From Owenia fusiformis (taxonomy: Eukaryota; Annelida; Polychaeta; Sabellida; Oweniidae): 60,000 nt of DNA. Every line of letters begins with the position of its first letter. Position 1 is the stretch's first letter. Where the stretch lies: positions 33,733,259 through 33,793,258 of the forward strand of contig CAIIXF020000009.1 in NCBI GenBank assembly GCA_903813345.2. Reading direction: 5' to 3'. A program made the position numbers and the translations under genes. Below, one piece after another: positions 54,995-60,000 of this stretch. The notes below the pieces were generated by a model. The model worked only from the letters and a program-made list of their open reading frames with translations. It was not told the origin of the DNA and searched no databases.

Positions 54995-57859
54995 TCTATG
55001 AGTAGAGACCACCAATAGCTCTAACTATGAGTAGAGACCACCAATAGCTCCAACTATGAGTAGAGACCACCAATAGCTCCAATTATGAGTAGAGACCACC
55101 AATAGCTCCAACTATGAAACTATGAGTAGAGACCACCAATAGCTCCAACTATGAGTAGAGACCACCAATAGCTCCAACTATGAGTAGAGACCACCAATAG
55201 CTCCAACTATGAGTAGAGACCACCAATAGCTCCAACTATGAGTAGAGACCACCAATAGCTCCAACTATGAGTAGAGACCACCAATAGCTCCAACTATGAG
55301 TAGAGACCACCAATAGCTCTAACTATGAGTAGAGACCACCAATAGCTCCAGCTATGAGTAGAGACCACCAATAGCTCCAACTATGAGTTGAGACCACCAA
55401 TAGCTCTAACTATGAGTAGAGACCACCAATAGCTCCAACTATGAGTAGAGACCAACAATAGCCCCAACTATGATTAGAGACCACCAATAGCTCTAACTAT
55501 GAGTAGAGACCACCAATAGCTCTAACTATGAGTAGAGACCATAAATAGCTCCAACTATGAGTAGAGACCACCAATAGCTCTAACTATGAATAGAGACCAC
55601 CAATAGCTCCAACTATGAGTAAAGACCACCAATAGCTCCAACTATGAGTAGAGACCACCAATAGCTCCAACTATGAGTAGAGACCACCAATAGCTCCAAC
55701 TATGAGTAGAGACCACCAATAGCTCCAACTATGATTAGAGACCATCAATAGCTCCAACTATGAGTAGAGACCACCAATAGCTCCAACTATGAGTAGAGAC
55801 CACCAATAGCTCCAACTATGAGTAGAGACCACCAATAGCTCTAACTATGAGTAGAGACCACCAATAGCTCTAACTATGAGTAGAAACCACCAATAGCTCC
55901 AACTATGAGTAGAGACCACCAATAGCTCCAACTATGAGTAGAGACCACCAATAGCTCCAATTATGAGTAGAGACCACCAATAGCTCCAACTATGAGTAGA
56001 GACCACCAATAGCTCCAATTATGAGTAGAGACCACCAATAGCTCCAACTATGAGTAGAGACCACCAATAGCTCCAACTATGAGTAGAGACCACCAATAGC
56101 TCCAACTATGAGAAGAGACCACCAATAGCTCCAACTTTGAGTAGAGACCACCAATAGCTCCAACTATGAGTAGAGACCACCAATAGCTCCAACTATGATT
56201 AAAGACCACCAATAGCTCTAACTATGATTAGAGACCATCAATAGCTCCAACTATGAGTAGAGACCACCAATAGCTCCAACTATGAGTAGAGACCACCAAT
56301 AGCTCCAACTATGAGTAGAGACCACCAATAGCTCCAACTATGAGTAGAGACCACCAATAGCTCCAACTATGAGTAGAGACCACCAATAGCTCTAACTATG
56401 AGTAGAGACCACCAATAGCTCCAACTATGAGTAGAGACCACCAATAGCTCTAACTATGAGTAGAGACCACCAATAGCTCTAACTATGAGTAGAGACCACC
56501 AATAGCTCTAACTATGAGTAGAGACCACCAATAGCTCCAACTATGAGTAGAGACCATCAATAGCCCCAACTATGATTAGAGACCACCAATAGCTCTAACT
56601 ATGAGTAGAGACCACCAATAGCTCTAACTATGAGTAGAGACCACCAATAGCTCCAACTATGAGTAGAGACCACCAATAGCTCTAACTATGAGTAGAGACC
56701 ACCAATAGCTCCAACTATGAGTAAAGACCACCAATAGCTCCAACTTTGAGTAGAGACCACCAATAGCTCTAACTATGAGTAGAAACCACCAATAGCTCCA
56801 ACTATGAGTAGAGACCACCAATAGCTCCAACTATGAGTAGAGACCACCAATAGCTCTAACTATGAGTAGAGACCACCAATAGCTCTAACTATGAGTAGAG
56901 ACCACCAATAGCTCCAACTATGAGTAGAGACCACCAATAGCTCCAACTATGAGTAGAGACCACCAATAGCTCTAACTATGAGTAGAGACCACCAATAGCT
57001 CCAACTATGAGTAGAAACCACAAATAGCTCCAACTATGAGTAGAGACCACCAATAGCTCCAACTATGAGTAGAGACCACCAATAGCTCTAACTATGAGTA
57101 GAAACCACCAATAGCTCCAACTATGAGTAGAGACCACAAATAGCTCTAACTATGAGTAGAGACCACCAATAGCTCCAATTATGAGTAGAGACCACCAATA
57201 GCTCTAACTATGAGTAGAGACCACCAATAGCTCTAACTATGAGTAGAGACCACCAATAGCTCCAACTATGAGTAGAGACCACCAATAGCTCCAATTATGA
57301 GTAGAGACCACCAATAGCTCCAATTATGAGTAGAGACCACCAATAGCTCCAATTATGAGTAGAGACCACCAATAGCTCTTACTATGAGTAGAGACCACCA
57401 ATAGCTCTAACTATGAGTAGAGACCACCAATAGCTCCAACTATGAGTAGAGACCACCAATAGCTCCAATTATGAGTAGAGACCACCAATAGCTCCAATTA
57501 TGAGTAGAGACCACCAATAGCTCTAACTATGAGTAGAGACCACCAATAGCTCCAACTATGAGTCGAGACCACCAATAGCTCCAATTATGAGTAGAGACCA
57601 CCAATAGCTCCAACTATGAGTAGAGACCACCAATAGCTCCAACTATGAGTAGAGACCATCAATAGCTCCAACTATGAGTAGAGACCACCAATAGCTCCAA
57701 CTATGAGTAGAGACCACCAATAGCTCCAACTATGAGTAGAGACCATCAATAGCTCCAACTATGAGTAGAGACCATCAATAGCTCCAACTATGAGTAGAGA
57801 CCACCAATAGCTCCTACTATGTGTAGAGACCACCAATAGCTCCAACTATGAGTAGAGAC
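54995..57859. repeat. 29-bp minisatellite, about 98 copies
   Basis: The unit AACTATGAGTAGAGACCACC + AATAGCTCC (29 bp) repeats head to tail for 2865 bp with one 9-bp duplication near 55110. The commonest variant positions are CTCC/CTCT at the end of the unit and AACTATG/AATTATG. Rarer changes include GATTAG, GTAAAG, GTAGAAA, CCATC and GCCCC. There are no unique spacers between units, so it is not a CRISPR-like array. It lies upstream of the visible cyclase exons. Confidence 0.97.
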
Positions 57860-60000
57860 AGAGGGCTGTTCTTGGATCCCATTTACAACCCACTTCTAAG
57901 CCATCCCTCCACTCCCAAGTCGGTGAAAATGTAAATACTAGTACATTCCCATACTTAAAGCCTACTGTTTGACCAAAATCCCAAAATGGTCTTAAATATT
58001 GTAAAGAAGGTAGGACCATTTTCTTGAGAAGGACCCTAATTACACAAGCAGGTCGGACTGTGTTTCCCGGGATCAGAAGTACTTTCATACCAGTCATCCT
58101 CAATGAAATGTCCTTGTGATATGTGAACTTGAAAGATGAATACTGTCAGTTACCCTTTGTATTTGCGTTCGCTTCTAAAAAGGGTAGAGTTAACTAGACC
58201 CTGCGCGCAGGGTAACTGCTAGGGCCTGCTAGACAGGTGAACATTCACTCGTACATTATATTCATACACATCTCAAACACGATCACTTCCACTGCTTGTT
58301 AACAAAAACATTTTCTTGATGATTTATGTTTGAATAAAAGATCTGTATCTACAACAGGTAAGTTTACAAATTAAAGAGAAACGAAAATAGAGCCTAGATG
58401 ACTATATGTGATTAATCAGCCATCGGCGATAGGTGATGAGAGTTGTGAAGAAGTATTTAGTAATGTTGATAGCGATGATGAGTCTCTCCTCAACCAATAT
58501 TTTGAGATGTGGGATTTGATAGATGATGCGAATCCATTTCATTACTAGAACATAATCGTTTAGGCTATGCTTTATCATTTTATTGAATAACTCTTTCTGA
58601 GCTGTTATGCCTAGATGTTGTACCTGTTGTACCTTTGATTCAAATAATTTCCTAAGAGTTTATGGACTTTACCAACGAAATGATAACTTTATCATCTTGT
58701 CATGTTCATGTTATTTTTTGCCAGGTAAACCTATTATATTAGAGGTTTATCTTATAACACGCACTTTGATAATCGAATAATGCATTTAATGGCCATAATT
58801 TAGTATATATTGTATACATACTACATGTATTTAGAAGTAAATTATGATTGGACATAAGTATGATGTGTACTTCGAGGTAATAAAGTAACATCATACTTAT
58901 GTCTGATCATAAGTTCGAATAATAGTTGTGTTTCAAATATTAATTGTATGACATTATGAGATCAATGTTAATGCTACCAGGGGGAATCGGACCTGCATGC
59001 CTTACTATTTGTAGATGTTTTTCTGTTTTTAAAAATTCGATATGTGATTTATATTTCGTAGTTTTCGAAGAAATCTACAAATATTTCGTTGGTGTTTTAT
59101 TTTTACATCGTAATTTCAATCACCGCCATCACTTTTCAAACGAGTTACCTTGAAATATCAAGACGTCATGCTTATAGAACTCAATGTGACTGTCATTCAC
59201 CATTTCAAGTATTAAGCAGTAAAAAATAATTTGGTGAATGTCTCGCATCATACGAATGTAATTTTAGGCGATCTGTCTGCATCGGGTGCTACTTTAGACA
59301 AGTAATTTTAATAAAACAGAATGCCTGATTATGTAGCGACATTATAGTGATGATTTTAGAATTTTATTTATGGGAAATTGACTGGAACAGAGAATGATAA
59401 TTGAAAAAGACCAGATCGAGACAAATTTTCAGGAAACCTTCTATAACTTCATTAATTTAGTTGATAAATAGTGTGTGGTATTCTCAATATCTAGGCAAAG
59501 AAGTCACTATGACATATCTAGTGTACAAAAACCTTTCTTAGTGAACACCTCTGTCTAGTGAACACATGTTTCTAGTAGACAACCTTCCTCCGCACATACT
59601 CTAAGTCTTTTGTATAAATTACCCTCACTGACATAGTGAACACTACCAACACTAAATGTTTTTCCTCGGCAATTTTTTTTTCAATATATGGTTTTACTAT
59701 TAGTGTTGTTGACAGAGTACTGTTTATTATTGATGCGGCACCACCTATCATCAGTTTGATTCTATAGAGCGAGTAGTGGTAACCACAATTAATTTCATGA
59801 ATTTGTTCAATTAATTATTTTGCCTTTTGAACTAGGATATCGTTGTTAGATATATGGTTATGTCATTTACATTCGAGCAACCACAGCCTTCGGTCTCTCT
59901 GTCAGTCTACCAAAGTACATCAATATGTTTCACTACATGTTCTTTGGAGAAAGAAGTGCAACTCCTACTTGTACTTTGGGCATGATTGTCCGAGAGCTTC
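57860..60000. other. Terminal stretch without a recognised gene
   Basis: No coding exon could be supported. Small structures seen: a palindrome CCCTGCGCGCAGGG near 58199-58212 and a hairpin at about 58849-58915 (GACATAAGTATGATGTGTAC paired with ACATCATACTTATGTC). Worn AGTGAACACC-type repeats occur near 59530-59640. The missing 5' exons of the guanylyl cyclase may lie here or beyond. Confidence 0.4.

Noticed and set aside
54995-57859. CRISPR-like array because the unit is 29 bp
   Set aside because: There are no spacers; units abut directly, the unit itself varies, and the host is an animal genome.
57846-58103. Minus-strand 85-codon frame as an upstream cyclase exon
   Set aside because: It does not resemble the ligand-binding domain or a signal peptide, and it begins in the minisatellite edge.
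58418-58556. Short acidic plus-strand frame ending FEMWDLIDDANPFHY
   Set aside because: It has a possible acceptor before it and a gtaagt donor at 58358, but the upstream frame closes at once and no similarity was recognised; too weak to call.

Overview
This is a 60-kb piece of an AT-rich invertebrate animal genome. It has long introns with GT-AG boundaries, sarcoplasmic calcium-binding protein (SCP) genes, a receptor-type guanylyl cyclase, and many short inverted-repeat elements. SCPs and 'cgtccgtctgtc' repeat families fit a marine lophotrochozoan, perhaps a mollusc, but the taxon is inferred, not proven. Five genes of multi-exon type can be read by joining exons with consistent splice phase, plus two open reading frames inside a large transposable element.

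Layout. (1) About 1857-20496, plus strand: a complete B3GNTL1-like family-2 glycosyltransferase, 11 exons, about 350 aa. Its 12.8-kb last intron holds two complete SCP genes in tandem on the minus strand (8092-11944 and 15403-18632, 186 aa each) among several repeat families. (2) 21126-24979, minus: a four-exon type II Golgi-style carbohydrate sulfotransferase, tail-to-tail with the glycosyltransferase. (3) 25500-26569, minus: an unrecognised membrane protein, probably two exons. (4) 27163-31318: a large imperfect foldback element with a further insertion. (5) 32481-53800, minus: 19 exons (1076 codons plus stop) of a single-pass receptor guanylyl cyclase whose first exons lie upstream, possibly beyond the window. 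(6) 54995-57859: a 29-bp minisatellite of about 98 copies. (7) 57860-60000: no gene recognised.

The most unusual item is a 5.3-kb element at 36000-41327 inside an intron of the guanylyl cyclase gene. It has about 890-bp nearly identical terminal inverted repeats and encodes a packaging-type (A32/FtsK-like) P-loop ATPase with an N-terminal zinc-finger motif and a small basic protein. No polymerase, integrase or capsid gene is visible. It resembles a stripped-down Polinton/Maverick-like or virus-derived transposon.

Other notable structures: an array of 53-bp repeats that copies a 5' splice site of the glycosyltransferase about 16 times; two decayed copies of that gene's last exon just upstream of the real one; two 471-bp hAT-like elements with perfect 8-bp target duplications, one carrying a second element inside it; and a cluster of different hairpin elements in one cyclase intron. 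All gene calls rest on translated similarity recognised by eye and on splice-phase bookkeeping, with no database search.
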